NCBI RefSeq assembly: GCF_012273655.1
Contig: NZ_JAAWWP010000001.1
Coordinates: forward strand, 706,067 to 770,066
Direction of reading: 5' to 3'
Length of the DNA stretch: 64,000 nt
Source: Streptomyces physcomitrii
GTDB taxonomy: Bacteria; Actinomycetota; Actinomycetes; Streptomycetales; Streptomycetaceae
The translations under genes and the position numbers were made by a program. Positions 7,426-16,267 of the stretch are shown one piece after another. The first letter of the stretch is position 1; each line of letters opens with the position of its first letter. The notes beneath the pieces were generated by a model that saw only the letters and a list, made by a program, of their open reading frames with translations, did no database searches and was not told the DNA's origin.

Positions 7426-8138
7426 GCGATCGACGCTACCGCCTGGCTTCCGGGGCCGACAGGAGGTCCGCGGTAGGAGGGGCGTGATGATCTCGGCCTG
7501 CGGCGGCAAGGATGCTCCGTCTCCGCTGGTCAGACGCCGGGTGCTGGAGAGCAGGCGCGTTCGGCCGCGACCGTGTCGGCGAAGTTGATGCCGGTGGACG
7601 ACCGGTTCGCCCTGGTGTCGCTGAGTTCCGAGTACGCCGACAGCCCTCACGGGGCGCTTGCTCGCCCACCGGCACTCCGCCGCTGCCCCCTAGTCCGCCC
7701 GCACGGCTGCCGGCAACCCGGTGCCCGTGCGGGCGTTCTGGTCGGCGGGATCGACGGGACCGGTGTCGAGGTTGATTACGTGCTACGTGCACCATGTCGT
7801 CAAACGGCCCTATTTCCTGGGTAGTTGCCCGTATTGCTCCGAGGGTGCGGGGGGCGGATCTTTGGCGTGGGTCGGATCGGACGTGTCCCAGCGTCTCTCG
7901 GGTGCGGTCCGGTGGTGGCCCCGGGGGGTGGCGAAGGCGACGGCTTTCGGTGCCGACCGAAGGGCCGGCCCTGTCCGGTGGCCCGCGCTTCCCGGTTCCG
8001 TACGGCGGTTCGGCCCGTGGGGAATTCGCCTCCTCATGTCTTCCCACGGGCCTTACCGCGCTCGTCCGCGGGCTTTCCGTCCCGTCCGCCCGTTTCTCTG
8101 CGCCCCTTCCTCTCCGACCACTTCCTCAAGGAGAAGCC
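7426..8138. other. gene-free stretch upstream of subtilase, with hairpin
   Basis: No frame here has convincing coding character. A perfect 10-bp hairpin (gcccgcacgg/ccgtgcgggc) lies at 7697-7734 and could terminate transcription. Further on, 7770-7800 contains a short ACGTGC direct repeat in a relatively AT-rich patch. The subtilase promoter must lie here, but I cannot assign -10 and -35 boxes. A short coding-like stretch near 7590-7650 may be a relic. Confidence 0.35.
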
Positions 8139-9743
8139 ATGGAGTCAGACGCTCGCCATATCCGGCGCCTGTTCGCCCTCGGTGTCAGTGCCGCTCTGCT
8201 CGTCGGAGCCGCCGGGGCCGCCGGCGCGGTCTCGCCGGAACCGTCCGGGGGCCAGGGCCGGATCGTCGGCGCCGACCGGCCCGGAGCCGTCGAGGGCTCC
8301 TACCTGGTCACGCTCAAGGACAGCGTCGCCCGGGCCGACATCCCCGCCTCGGCGAGAACCCTGGCCGAGAGACACGACGGGGACCTGCGCTTCACGTACA
8401 CCGCCGCCCTGCGCGGCTTCGCGGTGAACATGGCGGAGGCCGAGGCGAAGAAGCTGGCCGCCGACCCCTCGGTGGCCCGGGTGGAGGCCGACGCGGCGGC
8501 GTACGCGGTCGACACCCAGCAGAATCCGCCCTCCTGGGGTCTGGACCGCATCGACCAGCGCGATCTGCCGGGGGACAAGGCGTACACGTACTCCGGTACC
8601 GCCTCCGATGTCACCGCCTATGTGGTGGACTCCGGGGTCCGGATGAGCCACCGGGACTTCGGCGGCCGGGCGGTCAGCGGCTACGACTTCATCGACGACG
8701 ACTCGAACGCCTCCGACTGCGCCGGGCACGGCACCCACGTCGCCGGTACGGTCGGCGGCGGTTCCTACGGTGTGGCCAAGGGCGTGAAGCTGGTCAGCGT
8801 CCGGGTGCTCAACTGCGAGGGCACCTCCGGCGAGACCTGGGCGCCGGTGCTCGCGGGCATCGACTGGGTCACCAAGAACGCCAAGAAGCCCTCGGTGGCC
8901 AATATGAGCATCGGTGGCGGCAAGACCCAGTCCGTCAACGACGCCGTCAATTCCTCCATAGCCTCCGGGGTCACCTGGGTGGTCGCGGCCGGGAACAACA
9001 ACGCCGACGCCTGCTCGTACTCGCCGGGCTCGACGCCGAACGCCATCACCGTCGGCGCCACCAACAGCGCGGACGCCCGGGCCACCGGCTGGTCCAACGG
9101 CCAGGGCTCCAACTACGGCTCCTGCCTGGACATCTTCGCCCCCGGCGACAAGATCGTGTCCTCCTCGTCCACGAGCGACACCGGCTCCCTGTCGATGAAC
9201 GGCACCTCGATGGCGACCCCGCACGTCGCCGGAGCCGCCGCCCTGCTGCTCTCCGCCAACCCGAGCTGGACCCCGGCCCAGGTCCGCGAGAAGCTGGTCG
9301 GCGGTGCCACGCCGGACAAGGTCACCGACCCGCGGGCCGGTTCCCCCAACCGCCTGCTCTTCACCGGTGCCGGGGGCGACACCCCGCCGCCCTCGGGAGA
9401 CGGCCGGTTCGAGAACACCGACGACTACCCGATCCGCGACAACAGCACCGTCGAGTCACCGATCACGGTCACCGGTGTCGCCGGAAAGGCCCCGGCCGCG
9501 CTCGCGGTCACCATGGACCTGCGGCACTCCTTCCGCGGTGACCTGCGGGTCGAACTGGTCGCCCCCGACGGAGGTGTCTTCCTCCTGAAGAACTACGACC
9601 AGTACGACTCCGCCGCCGATGTCCGGAGCACCGTCTCGGTGAAGGCCGACCAGAAGACCGCCAACGGCACCTGGAAGCTGCGGGTGACCGACAACTGGGT
9701 CAACGACACGGGCTACATCAACGCCTGGTCCCTCAAGTTCTGA
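8139..9743 (+). CDS. secreted subtilisin-like serine protease with P-domain
   Basis: The 534-residue preproprotein has a signal peptide (about 1-30, ending AGA-VS) and an I9 inhibitor propeptide (about 53-123). The S8 catalytic domain carries Asp164 (VVDSG), His197 (GHGTHVAG), oxyanion Asn286 (AAGNNN) and Ser357 (NGTSMATPHVAG). After a short Pro/Gly linker, a proprotein-convertase P-domain (about 423-534) ends GYINAWSLKF. It is expected to be exported, self-processed and used in extracellular protein degradation. AAGGAG precedes ATG 8139 at good spacing; longer upstream frames are not coding. The stop codon is the first unit of an 8-bp tandem repeat. Confidence 0.95.
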   Translation: MESDARHIRRLFALGVSAALLVGAAGAAGAVSPEPSGGQGRIVGADRPGAVEGSYLVTLKDSVARADIPASARTLAERHDGDLRFTYTAALRGFAVNMAEAEAKKLAADPSVARVEADAAAYAVDTQQNPPSWGLDRIDQRDLPGDKAYTYSGTASDVTAYVVDSGVRMSHRDFGGRAVSGYDFIDDDSNASDCAGHGTHVAGTVGGGSYGVAKGVKLVSVRVLNCEGTSGETWAPVLAGIDWVTKNAKKPSVANMSIGGGKTQSVNDAVNSSIASGVTWVVAAGNNNADACSYSPGSTPNAITVGATNSADARATGWSNGQGSNYGSCLDIFAPGDKIVSSSSTSDTGSLSMNGTSMATPHVAGAAALLLSANPSWTPAQVREKLVGGATPDKVTDPRAGSPNRLLFTGAGGDTPPPSGDGRFENTDDYPIRDNSTVESPITVTGVAGKAPAALAVTMDLRHSFRGDLRVELVAPDGGVFLLKNYDQYDSAADVRSTVSVKADQKTANGTWKLRVTDNWVNDTGYINAWSLKF

Positions 9744-9788
9744 CCGGCTGACCGGCTGACCGGCTGACCGGCTGACCGGCTGACCGGC
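9741..9788 (+). repeat. six tandem copies of TGACCGGC
   Basis: Six perfect 8-bp units begin exactly at the stop codon of the subtilase. Because the period is 8, TGA recurs in all three frames, so the array is a redundant translational stop. Confidence 0.95.
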
Positions 9789-9848
9789 GCCCCGGCTCAC
9801 CGGCTTCGGGCTCCTGCTCCCGCCCCGTCCGTGTCCGAGCTGTCCGTA

Positions 9849-9881
9849 GCGGCCCCGGCGGGATCTTCCCGGCGGGGCCGC
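9849..9881 (+). terminator. terminator after subtilase
   Basis: A 15-bp GC-rich stem (gcggccccggcggga / tcccggcggggccgc, one mismatch) with a 3-nt loop, 105 bases after the subtilase stop. There is no U-tract. It also faces the 3' end of the convergent gene. Confidence 0.6.
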
Positions 9882-9955
9882 TGCCCATGAGCCGGGCCGA
9901 TGCGTCTCACAAGGGGCCGGTGTACGGGAACTGCGGCACCGCCGAGGGCGAAGCC

Positions 9956-10582
9956 TCACGGCTGCCGCGTGGTCCCCAGGATCGTCCCCATCTCCGCCAC
10001 CGCGTCCAGCACCCCCACCAGCGCCTCGGGCTGGGCGACCCCCCGCCGCAGCACCGTGTTGCGCAGCCCCTGGTGGATCACCGTGAGGTGGCCGTCGCCG
10101 GCCCACAGCGTGCCCCGGGAGGCGGCAGCCGCCTCCTCCAGTGCGGCGGTGGACGGCTCGTCGAGGCCGAGTGAACCGGCGAGGGCGCGGGCCCAGCGGC
10201 GGGAGCCGAGGCGTGGACCGCGGGAGGAATCCGGGGCTTCGACGCCCGCCGGTATGCCGACCGTCACCGCGAGGAGGTACTCGGCCTCCGGGTCGTCCTC
10301 GCTGTACTCGACCAGGGCGATCCAGCCGCCCTCGTACGCTCCGTGCCGGGCGAGGCGTACCAGTCGGGCCCGGTCGCGCAGGGCGGCGGGCAGGACGGCG
10401 GTGGGGTCGGGGAGGTCGTGCGGGGTGCCGCCGCGGGTGCGTACCCAGTGGTCGAAGGCGGCGCGGCCGGTGTCCACCGCGGCCTGTTCACGTGCGCCGT
10501 GCACCGCGAATTCGTGGACCGCGACGACCGCGCCCACGGCCATCAGCGCCAGCCCGAGATAGCCCACGGCGTCCCAGGACAT
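9956..10582 (-). CDS. membrane-anchored hypothetical protein
   Basis: The 208-residue protein starts MSWDAVGYLGLALMAVG at ATG 10582, behind GGAGAGGGGGACC. One N-terminal transmembrane helix spans about residues 5-25. The remaining soluble domain contains RTRGGTPHDLPDPTAVLP, EGGWIALVEYSEDDPEAEYLLAV and AAAASRGTLWAGDGHLTVIHQGL. I recognise no enzyme motif, but it looks like a conserved Streptomyces protein. The longer upstream frame runs through a tandem repeat and is rejected. It is divergent from nrtL. Function unknown. Confidence 0.75.
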   Translation of the reverse strand: MSWDAVGYLGLALMAVGAVVAVHEFAVHGAREQAAVDTGRAAFDHWVRTRGGTPHDLPDPTAVLPAALRDRARLVRLARHGAYEGGWIALVEYSEDDPEAEYLLAVTVGIPAGVEAPDSSRGPRLGSRRWARALAGSLGLDEPSTAALEEAAAASRGTLWAGDGHLTVIHQGLRNTVLRRGVAQPEALVGVLDAVAEMGTILGTTRQP

Positions 10583-10605
10583 CGGTCCCCCTCTCCGGGA
10601 GCGCC

Positions 10606-10685
10606 CGCCCAGGGAGCCCCCGTAACCCGGGAACACCCGCCCAGGGAGCCCCCGCAACCCGGGAACACCCGCCCGGTGAGCCCCG
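10606..10685. repeat. 32-bp tandem repeat, 2.5 copies
   Basis: The unit starts cgcccagggagcccc and contains acccgggaacacc. Copies start at 10606, 10638 and 10670 (the last partial and diverged), in the divergent intergenic region upstream of both neighbouring genes. Confidence 0.85.
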
Positions 10686-10760
10686 TACCGTCCTGGTCCC
10701 CGCCCGCCTGTGACCCGAACCACCCCGATACTCGTTTCCCCCGACCCCACCCTCCTCGCC

Positions 10761-10766
10761 TAGGCT
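10761..10766 (+). promoter_or_regulatory. -10 box of probable leaderless nrtL promoter
   Basis: TAGGCT lies 6 bases before the GTG at 10773, and no Shine-Dalgarno precedes it. This fits a leaderless transcript beginning at or next to the start codon, which is common in actinomycetes. Confidence 0.5.
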
Positions 10767-10772
10767 TCCTCC

Positions 10773-11915
10773 GTGACCCCCGCTGATCTCTCGCACGCGC
10801 TCTCGGAAGCCGTGCGGTCCGCTGTCGCGGCGGGGGAGCTGAGGGTGGCCGTGCCGGAGCGGATCGTGGTCGAGCGGGCGCGGCCGGGCGGGGCCGGGAG
10901 CTACGCCAGCAATGTCGCCCTGCGGCTGGCCGGGCCCGCGGGGCAGCCGCCGGAGGCGGTGGCGCGGGTGCTGCGGCGCCGGGTGCTCGGGCTGCGGGTG
11001 CCCGGGGTCGCCGATGTCGAGGTCACCGGGCCCGGATTCCTGAGCTTCACCCTGGACGGGGACGGCCGGGCCGCTCTCGTACGGGAGATCCTCGCGCGGG
11101 GGGCGGCAGCCTACGGGCACCTTCCCGCCCCCCGGGCCGTGCCGTCCGCCTCCGCCCCCCGCACGCTCCACTTCCCCGACGAGCCCCGCGCGGCCGTGGT
11201 CGCCGACGCCGTGCGGCGGGTGCTGCTCTCCCAGGGCGTCCCCGTGCGGCTCGGCTGTGCCGCGGAGGCGGAGCCCGGGTGGGTCGGGTACCTCGGGGTG
11301 CGGGTGGACGCGTACGGGGTGCCGGAGGGTGCGGCGGGGCGGACGGTGGTGCGGCCGGTGCCCGCGCCCCGGGGGTTCGATCCGAACGCGCTCGGGCGGG
11401 ACGCCGCCCGGTGGGCGCTGCTGCGGCCGCCCGCGCACGAGCGGCCGCGGCTCGGTACCGAGGAGGGGCCGGGGCTTGTGCCGCTGCTCGCGCAGCGGGA
11501 GGGGAATCCGCTCTTCCGGGTGCGGTACGCGCATGCCCGCAGCCGGGCCCTGGTCCGCAACGCCCGGGATCTCGGCTTCGCCGCCGAGGCCGGTGAGCTG
11601 TACGAGAATCGGCGGCCGGAGCAGCCGGAGGACCCCGGAACCCGCGCCGCCGACCGGCTGCTCGGCGCCCTCGCCGCCTACCCCGCCCTGCTCTCCGCCC
11701 TGACCACCGACTACGCTCCCGATCGCCTGTGCCGGCACCTCGTCGTCACCGCTGACGCGTTCTTCCGGTTCCATGACGCCATCCGCGTCCTGCCGCTCGG
11801 CCCCGAGAAACCCTCGGCCGCCCACCGCGCCCGGCTCGCACTCGCCGAAGCCGCCGGGACGGTGCTCGCGGGCGGCCTGTCCCTCCTCGGCATCGACGCA
11901 CCCGAACATCTGTGA
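10773..11915 (+). CDS. nrtL: ArgS-related anticodon-binding protein NrtL
   Basis: The 380-residue protein resembles the ends of arginyl-tRNA synthetase. An N-terminal additional domain (about 1-115, LRVPGVADVEVTGPGFLSFTL) and a C-terminal DALR anticodon-binding domain (about 245-380, NPLFRVRYAHARSRALVRNA, then RLCRHLVVTADAFFRFHDAIRVL) are present. The catalytic Rossmann core with HIGH and KMSK is missing, so it cannot charge tRNA and may bind tRNA-Arg or related RNA. The start is GTG 10773, just downstream of TAGGCT. The gene overlaps a 40-codon ORF by GTGA and is followed closely by lysA. Confidence 0.85.
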   Translation: MTPADLSHALSEAVRSAVAAGELRVAVPERIVVERARPGGAGSYASNVALRLAGPAGQPPEAVARVLRRRVLGLRVPGVADVEVTGPGFLSFTLDGDGRAALVREILARGAAAYGHLPAPRAVPSASAPRTLHFPDEPRAAVVADAVRRVLLSQGVPVRLGCAAEAEPGWVGYLGVRVDAYGVPEGAAGRTVVRPVPAPRGFDPNALGRDAARWALLRPPAHERPRLGTEEGPGLVPLLAQREGNPLFRVRYAHARSRALVRNARDLGFAAEAGELYENRRPEQPEDPGTRAADRLLGALAAYPALLSALTTDYAPDRLCRHLVVTADAFFRFHDAIRVLPLGPEKPSAAHRARLALAEAAGTVLAGGLSLLGIDAPEHL

Positions 11916-12034
11916 AGGCCACGGACCACGGTGACCACCATGACCCTTCCCATCACCACGGGCACGACGGCGTGCGCGAGGGGCACGGGGTCCGCCCGCA
12001 GGACCGTCCGCGGCCGGACGACGACGACACCTAG
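11912..12034 (+). CDS. His/Asp-rich small protein (40 aa) between nrtL and lysA
   Basis: GTG at 11912 overlaps the nrtL stop (GTGA) and opens 40 codons ending 12 bases before lysA. The product begins MKATDHGDHHDPSHHHGHD, contains eight histidines, and ends in a Pro/Arg/Asp tail with four consecutive aspartates. Spacing and overlap suggest translational coupling between nrtL and lysA. The His/Asp content suggests metal binding. It is too short for default gene callers. The alternative is a chance frame in the lysA leader; the coupling geometry and unusual composition argue for a real peptide, but no homolog is recalled. Confidence 0.45.
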   Translation: MKATDHGDHHDPSHHHGHDGVREGHGVRPQDRPRPDDDDT

Positions 12035-12046
12035 AGAGCGCACGAC

Positions 12047-13438
12047 ATGAGCCGTTCCGCACACCCCGCCGGACCCCGCCACGCGGACGTACTGCCCGAG
12101 GGGCACTACTCGGGGCCCCCGGCCGACCTCAACGCCCTGGACGCCAAGGTCTGGTCGCGCACCGTCAGCCGGAACGAGGACGGGGCGGTGACCGTCGGCG
12201 GGATCGATGTCGCCACGCTCGCCGAGGAGTTCGGCACCCCGGGCTACTTCCTGGACGAGGCGGACTTCCGCGCCCGCTGCCGCGACTGGCGGGAGGCCTT
12301 CGGGCCCGGCGCCGACGTCTTCTACGCCGGGAAGGCCTTCCTCTCCCGGGCCGTGGTGCGCTGGCTGCACGAGGAGGGGCTCAACCTCGACGTCTGCTCC
12401 GCCGGGGAGCTGGCCACCGCGCTGTCGGTGGGGATGCCCGCCGAGCGGATCGCCTACCACGGCAACAACAAGAGCGTGGCGGAGATCGAGCGGGCCATCG
12501 AGGCCGGGGTGGGGCGGATCGTGCTCGACTCCTTCCAGGAGATCGTGCGGGTCGCGCATGTGGCGGAGCGGCTCGGCAAGCGGCAGCCGGTGCAGATCCG
12601 GGTGACGGTCGGCGTCGAGGCGCACACCCACGAGTTCATCGCCACCGCGCACGAGGACCAGAAGTTCGGCATCGCGCTCGCCGGGGGAGAGGCCGCGGAG
12701 GCGGTGCGGCGCGCGCTCAAGCTGGACGGGCTCGAACTCGTCGGCATCCACAGCCACATCGGCTCGCAGATCTTCGACATGGCCGGCTTCGAGGTCTCCG
12801 CGCGGCGGGTGGTGGGCCTGCTCGCCGAGGTCCGCGACGAGCACGGCGTCGAGCTGCCGGAGATCGACCTCGGCGGCGGCCTCGGCATCGCGTACACCTC
12901 CGAGGACGATCCGAGCGAGCCGCACCAGATCGCCAAGTCGCTGCACGAGATCGTCGGCCGCGAGTGCGAGGCCGCGGGCCTGCGCACCCCGCGCATCTCG
13001 GTGGAGCCCGGGCGCGCGATCGTCGGCCCGACCGCCTTCACGCTGTACGAGGTGGGCACGCTCAAGCCGCTGGAGGGGCTGCGGACGTACGTCTCGGTGG
13101 ACGGCGGGATGTCGGACAACATCAGGACCGCGCTCTACGACGCCGAGTACAGCGTGGCGCTCGTCTCGCGGACCTCCGAGGCGGAGCCGATGCTCGTCCG
13201 CGTGGTGGGCAAGCACTGTGAGAGCGGCGACATCGTGGTACGCGACGCCTTCCTGCCCGCGGACCTCGCGCCGGGGGACCTGATCGCGGTCCCGGCGACC
13301 GGCGCGTACTGCCGCTCGATGGCGAGCAACTACAACCACGCGCTCAGGCCGCCCGTGGTGGCGGTCGCGGACGGCGGGGCCCGGGTGATCGTCCGGCGGG
13401 AGACGGAGGAAGATCTCCTGCGGCTCGATGTCGGATAG
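12047..13438 (+). CDS. lysA: diaminopimelate decarboxylase
   Basis: Decarboxylates meso-diaminopimelate to L-lysine, the last step of lysine synthesis; PLP-dependent fold III enzyme. The 463-residue chain has the PLP lysine K96 in VFYAGKAFLS, the HSHIGSQIF motif, the glycine loop IDLGGGLGIAYT, EPGRAIVGP for PLP phosphate and substrate contacts, and CESGDI carrying the active-site cysteine of the partner subunit. The start is ATG 12047, after the AGAGAG purine stretch. It lies directly behind nrtL and the His-rich ORF and ahead of hom, so aspartate-family genes cluster here. Confidence 0.95.
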   Translation: MSRSAHPAGPRHADVLPEGHYSGPPADLNALDAKVWSRTVSRNEDGAVTVGGIDVATLAEEFGTPGYFLDEADFRARCRDWREAFGPGADVFYAGKAFLSRAVVRWLHEEGLNLDVCSAGELATALSVGMPAERIAYHGNNKSVAEIERAIEAGVGRIVLDSFQEIVRVAHVAERLGKRQPVQIRVTVGVEAHTHEFIATAHEDQKFGIALAGGEAAEAVRRALKLDGLELVGIHSHIGSQIFDMAGFEVSARRVVGLLAEVRDEHGVELPEIDLGGGLGIAYTSEDDPSEPHQIAKSLHEIVGRECEAAGLRTPRISVEPGRAIVGPTAFTLYEVGTLKPLEGLRTYVSVDGGMSDNIRTALYDAEYSVALVSRTSEAEPMLVRVVGKHCESGDIVVRDAFLPADLAPGDLIAVPATGAYCRSMASNYNHALRPPVVAVADGGARVIVRRETEEDLLRLDVG

Positions 13439-13449
13439 ATGAAATAGAT

Positions 13450-13498
13450 GTCTCACGATCCGGACGTGGCATAGAAAGTCCCGTCCGGTGCGTGAGAC
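13450..13498 (+). promoter_or_regulatory. long inverted repeat between lysA and hom
   Basis: Two 16-base arms (gtctcacgatccggac and gtccggtgcgtgagac) pair with only two mismatched positions around a 17-base loop, starting 12 bases after the lysA stop. There is no U-tract. It could terminate part of the lysA message, stabilise a processed end, or act as a cis element in the hom leader. Confidence 0.55.
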
Positions 13499-13572
13499 TG
13501 GAGCGCACCCCGGGTGTACGGAACCGCTGTGCGCCCCGGTACAGGCAAGGGTCGAGGAAAGGCACAGGTCGG

Positions 13573-14892
13573 ATGATGCGTACGCGTCCGCTGAAGGTGG
13601 CGCTGCTGGGCTGCGGGGTCGTCGGCTCTGAGGTGGCGCGCATCATGACGGCGCACGCCGAGGACCTGGCCGCGCGCATCGGCGCGCCCGTGGAGCTGGC
13701 CGGAGTCGCCGTCCGCAGACCCGGCAAGGTGCGCGAGGGCATCGACCCGGCGCTGATCACCACCGACCCCACCGCCCTGGTCAAGCGCGGCGACATCGAC
13801 GTGGTGGTCGAGGTCATCGGCGGCATCGAGCCCGCCCGCGGACTGATCACCGAGGCCTTCGCGCACGGCGCCTCGGTCGTCTCCGCCAACAAGGCGCTGC
13901 TCGCCAAGGACGGCGCCGCCCTGCACGCCGCCGCCGCGCGGTACGGGCGCGACCTGTACTACGAGGCCGCCGTCGCCGGCGCCATCCCGCTGATCCGCCC
14001 GCTGCGCGAATCGCTCGCCGGGGACAAGGTCAACCGGGTCCTCGGCATCGTCAACGGCACCACCAACTTCATCCTCGACAAGATGGACACCACCGGCGCC
14101 GGGTACCAGGAGGCGCTCGACGAGGCCACCGCGCTCGGGTACGCGGAGGCCGACCCCACCGCCGACGTGGAGGGCTTCGACGCCGCCGCCAAGGCCGCGA
14201 TCCTCGCCGGTATCGCCTTCCACACCCGGGTCCGGCTCGACGACGTCTACCGCGAGGGGATGACCGAGGTCACCTCCGCGGACTTCGCCTCCGCCCGGGC
14301 GATGGGCTGCACCATCAAGCTGCTCGCCATCTGCGAGCGGGCCGCGGACGGCGGTTCGGTCACCGCCCGGGTGCACCCGGCGATGCTGCCGCTGAGCCAC
14401 CCCCTCGCCTCGGTCCGCGAGGCCTACAACGCCGTCTTCGTGGAGTCCGAGGCGGCCGGGCGGCTGATGTTCTACGGGCCCGGCGCGGGCGGTTCGCCGA
14501 CCGCCTCCGCCGTGCTCGGCGACCTCGTGGCGGTATGCCGCAACAAGCTCGGCGAGGCAACGGGGCCCGGCGAGTCCGCGTACACGAATCTGCCCGTCTC
14601 CGCGATGGGCGAGGTCGTGACGCGGTACCACATCAGTCTTGACGTGGCCGACAAGCCGGGCGTGCTCGCCCAGGTCGCGACGGTCTTCGCGGAGCACGGC
14701 GTGTCCATCGACACGGTGCGTCAGCAGAGCCGCCCCGACTTCCAGGACACGGCAAGCGACGGGGGCGAGGCCTCTCTCGTCGTCGTCACTCATCGCGCGC
14801 CCGACGCGGCCCTCAGCGGCACCGTCGAGGCGCTCAGGGGCCTGGACACGGTGCGCGGTGTCGCCAGCATCATGCGGGTTGAAGGAGAGTAA
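13573..14892 (+). CDS. hom: homoserine dehydrogenase
   Basis: Reduces aspartate semialdehyde to homoserine, the branch point to threonine, methionine and isoleucine. The 439-residue protein has an N-terminal NAD(P) Rossmann motif (LLGCGVVGSEVARIM), the catalytic region with VNGTTNFILDKM and the ADPTADVEGFDAAAKAAIL signature. A C-terminal ACT domain (about residues 350-430, HISLDVADKPGVLAQVATVF) probably gives threonine feedback. Adjacent ATGs occur at 13573 and 13576; AAAGG upstream fits the first better. thrC follows after 6 bases, so the two are co-transcribed and coupled. Confidence 0.95.
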   Translation: MMRTRPLKVALLGCGVVGSEVARIMTAHAEDLAARIGAPVELAGVAVRRPGKVREGIDPALITTDPTALVKRGDIDVVVEVIGGIEPARGLITEAFAHGASVVSANKALLAKDGAALHAAAARYGRDLYYEAAVAGAIPLIRPLRESLAGDKVNRVLGIVNGTTNFILDKMDTTGAGYQEALDEATALGYAEADPTADVEGFDAAAKAAILAGIAFHTRVRLDDVYREGMTEVTSADFASARAMGCTIKLLAICERAADGGSVTARVHPAMLPLSHPLASVREAYNAVFVESEAAGRLMFYGPGAGGSPTASAVLGDLVAVCRNKLGEATGPGESAYTNLPVSAMGEVVTRYHISLDVADKPGVLAQVATVFAEHGVSIDTVRQQSRPDFQDTASDGGEASLVVVTHRAPDAALSGTVEALRGLDTVRGVASIMRVEGE

Positions 14893-14898
14893 CCAGCA

Positions 14899-15957
14899 AT
14901 GACCCACCAGTGGCGCGGAATCATCGAGGAATACCGGGACCGGCTGCCCGTCTCGGACACCACCGAGGTCGTCACCCTCCGCGAGGGCGGCACGCCCCTC
15001 GTACCCGCGCAGGTGCTCTCCGAGCGCACGGGCTGCGAGGTCCATCTCAAGGTCGAGGGCGCCAACCCGACCGGGTCCTTCAAGGACCGCGGGATGACGA
15101 TGGCCATCACCCGCGCCAAGGAGGAGGGCGCCAAGGCGGTCATCTGCGCCTCCACCGGCAACACCTCGGCTTCGGCCGCCGCCTACGCGGTGCGCGCGGG
15201 CATGGTCAGCGCGGTGCTCGTGCCGCAGGGCAAGATCGCGCTCGGCAAGATGGGCCAGGCCCTCGTGCACGGCGCCAAGATCCTCCAGGTGGACGGGAAT
15301 TTCGACGACTGCCTGACGCTGGCCCGCGCGCTCTCCGAGAACTACCCGGTGGCGCTGGTGAATTCGGTCAACCCGGTACGCATCGAGGGCCAGAAGACGG
15401 CCGCCTTCGAGATCGTGGACGCCCTCGGCGAGGCGCCGGACCTGCATGTGCTGCCGGTCGGCAACGCCGGGAACATCACCGCGTACTGGAAGGGGTACCG
15501 CGAGTACGCGGCCGACGGGGTCTCCTCGCGCACCCCGCGCATGTGGGGCTTCCAGGCCTCGGGTTCGGCGCCGATCGTGCGCGGCGAGGTGGTCAAGGAC
15601 CCCTCGACGATCGCGACCGCGATCCGGATCGGCAACCCGGCCTCCTGGAAGTTCGCGCTCGCCGCGCAGGAGGAGTCGGGCGGCTTCATCGACGAGGTGA
15701 CGGACCGTGAGATCCTGCGCGCCTACCGGCTGTTGGCCTCCCAGGAGGGCGTCTTCGTCGAGCCCGCCTCGGCCGCCTCGGTCGCCGGTCTGCTGAAGTC
15801 GGCGGAGCTCGGCAAGGTCGACCGCGGCCAGCGCATCGTCTGCACCGTGACCGGCAACGGGCTCAAGGACCCGGACTGGGCGGTGGCGGGCGCGCCGCAG
15901 CCGGTGACGGTACCGGTGGACGCCGCCACCGCGGCGGAGCGCCTCGGCCTCGCCTGA
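14899..15957 (+). CDS. thrC: threonine synthase
   Basis: Converts O-phosphohomoserine to threonine using PLP. The 352-residue protein has the PLP lysine K62 in [13 protein letters not shown], the [13 protein letters not shown] phosphate loop and the [13 protein letters not shown] motif, typical of the short class of threonine synthases. GGAGAG overlapping the hom stop region serves as its ribosome binding site, which supports translational linkage with hom. Confidence 0.95.
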   Translation: MTHQWRGIIEEYRDRLPVSDTTEVVTLREGGTPLVPAQVLSERTGCEVHLKVEGANPTGSFKDRGMTMAITRAKEEGAKAVICASTGNTSASAAAYAVRAGMVSAVLVPQGKIALGKMGQALVHGAKILQVDGNFDDCLTLARALSENYPVALVNSVNPVRIEGQKTAAFEIVDALGEAPDLHVLPVGNAGNITAYWKGYREYAADGVSSRTPRMWGFQASGSAPIVRGEVVKDPSTIATAIRIGNPASWKFALAAQEESGGFIDEVTDREILRAYRLLASQEGVFVEPASAASVAGLLKSAELGKVDRGQRIVCTVTGNGLKDPDWAVAGAPQPVTVPVDAATAAERLGLA

Positions 15958-16113
15958 GCGGTTTCCGGCCGCGCCGCCGCACCGTCCGCGGCCGGCCGGA
16001 CACCGGCGCGAGCGGGCGGAAGACCGGAAAGAGTACGGGGGGTGCACGTGCCCGTGGCGACACGCATCGTGCGCCTCCTGTGCGCCCTATGTCGCCGACC
16101 AGGCAACCTTCGA

Positions 16114-16119
16114 TAGGCT
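16114..16119 (+). promoter_or_regulatory. probable -10 box of thrB promoter
   Basis: TAGGCT stands out in the 310-base thrC-thrB gap, which otherwise holds no gene I can support. No clear -35 box is visible. It implies that thrB can be transcribed separately from hom-thrC. Confidence 0.35.
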
Positions 16120-16267
16120 GTACCGAACCCGCCACGCTGCATGTGCCGCAGCTGCCGCCTGGGTCGCGGCCCCGGGTTCCCCATGCCGAGAACAAGCCTC
16201 GTCGAGCAAGCCTGGAACCTTGCACACACCTCGCACACACCCGCCGTTCAAGGAGAGTCATCGAGCG

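Noticed and set aside
7721..9541. Arg-rich open frame overlapping the subtilase
   Set aside because: The true frame contains a signal peptide and the S8 catalytic triad; this one is its shadow.
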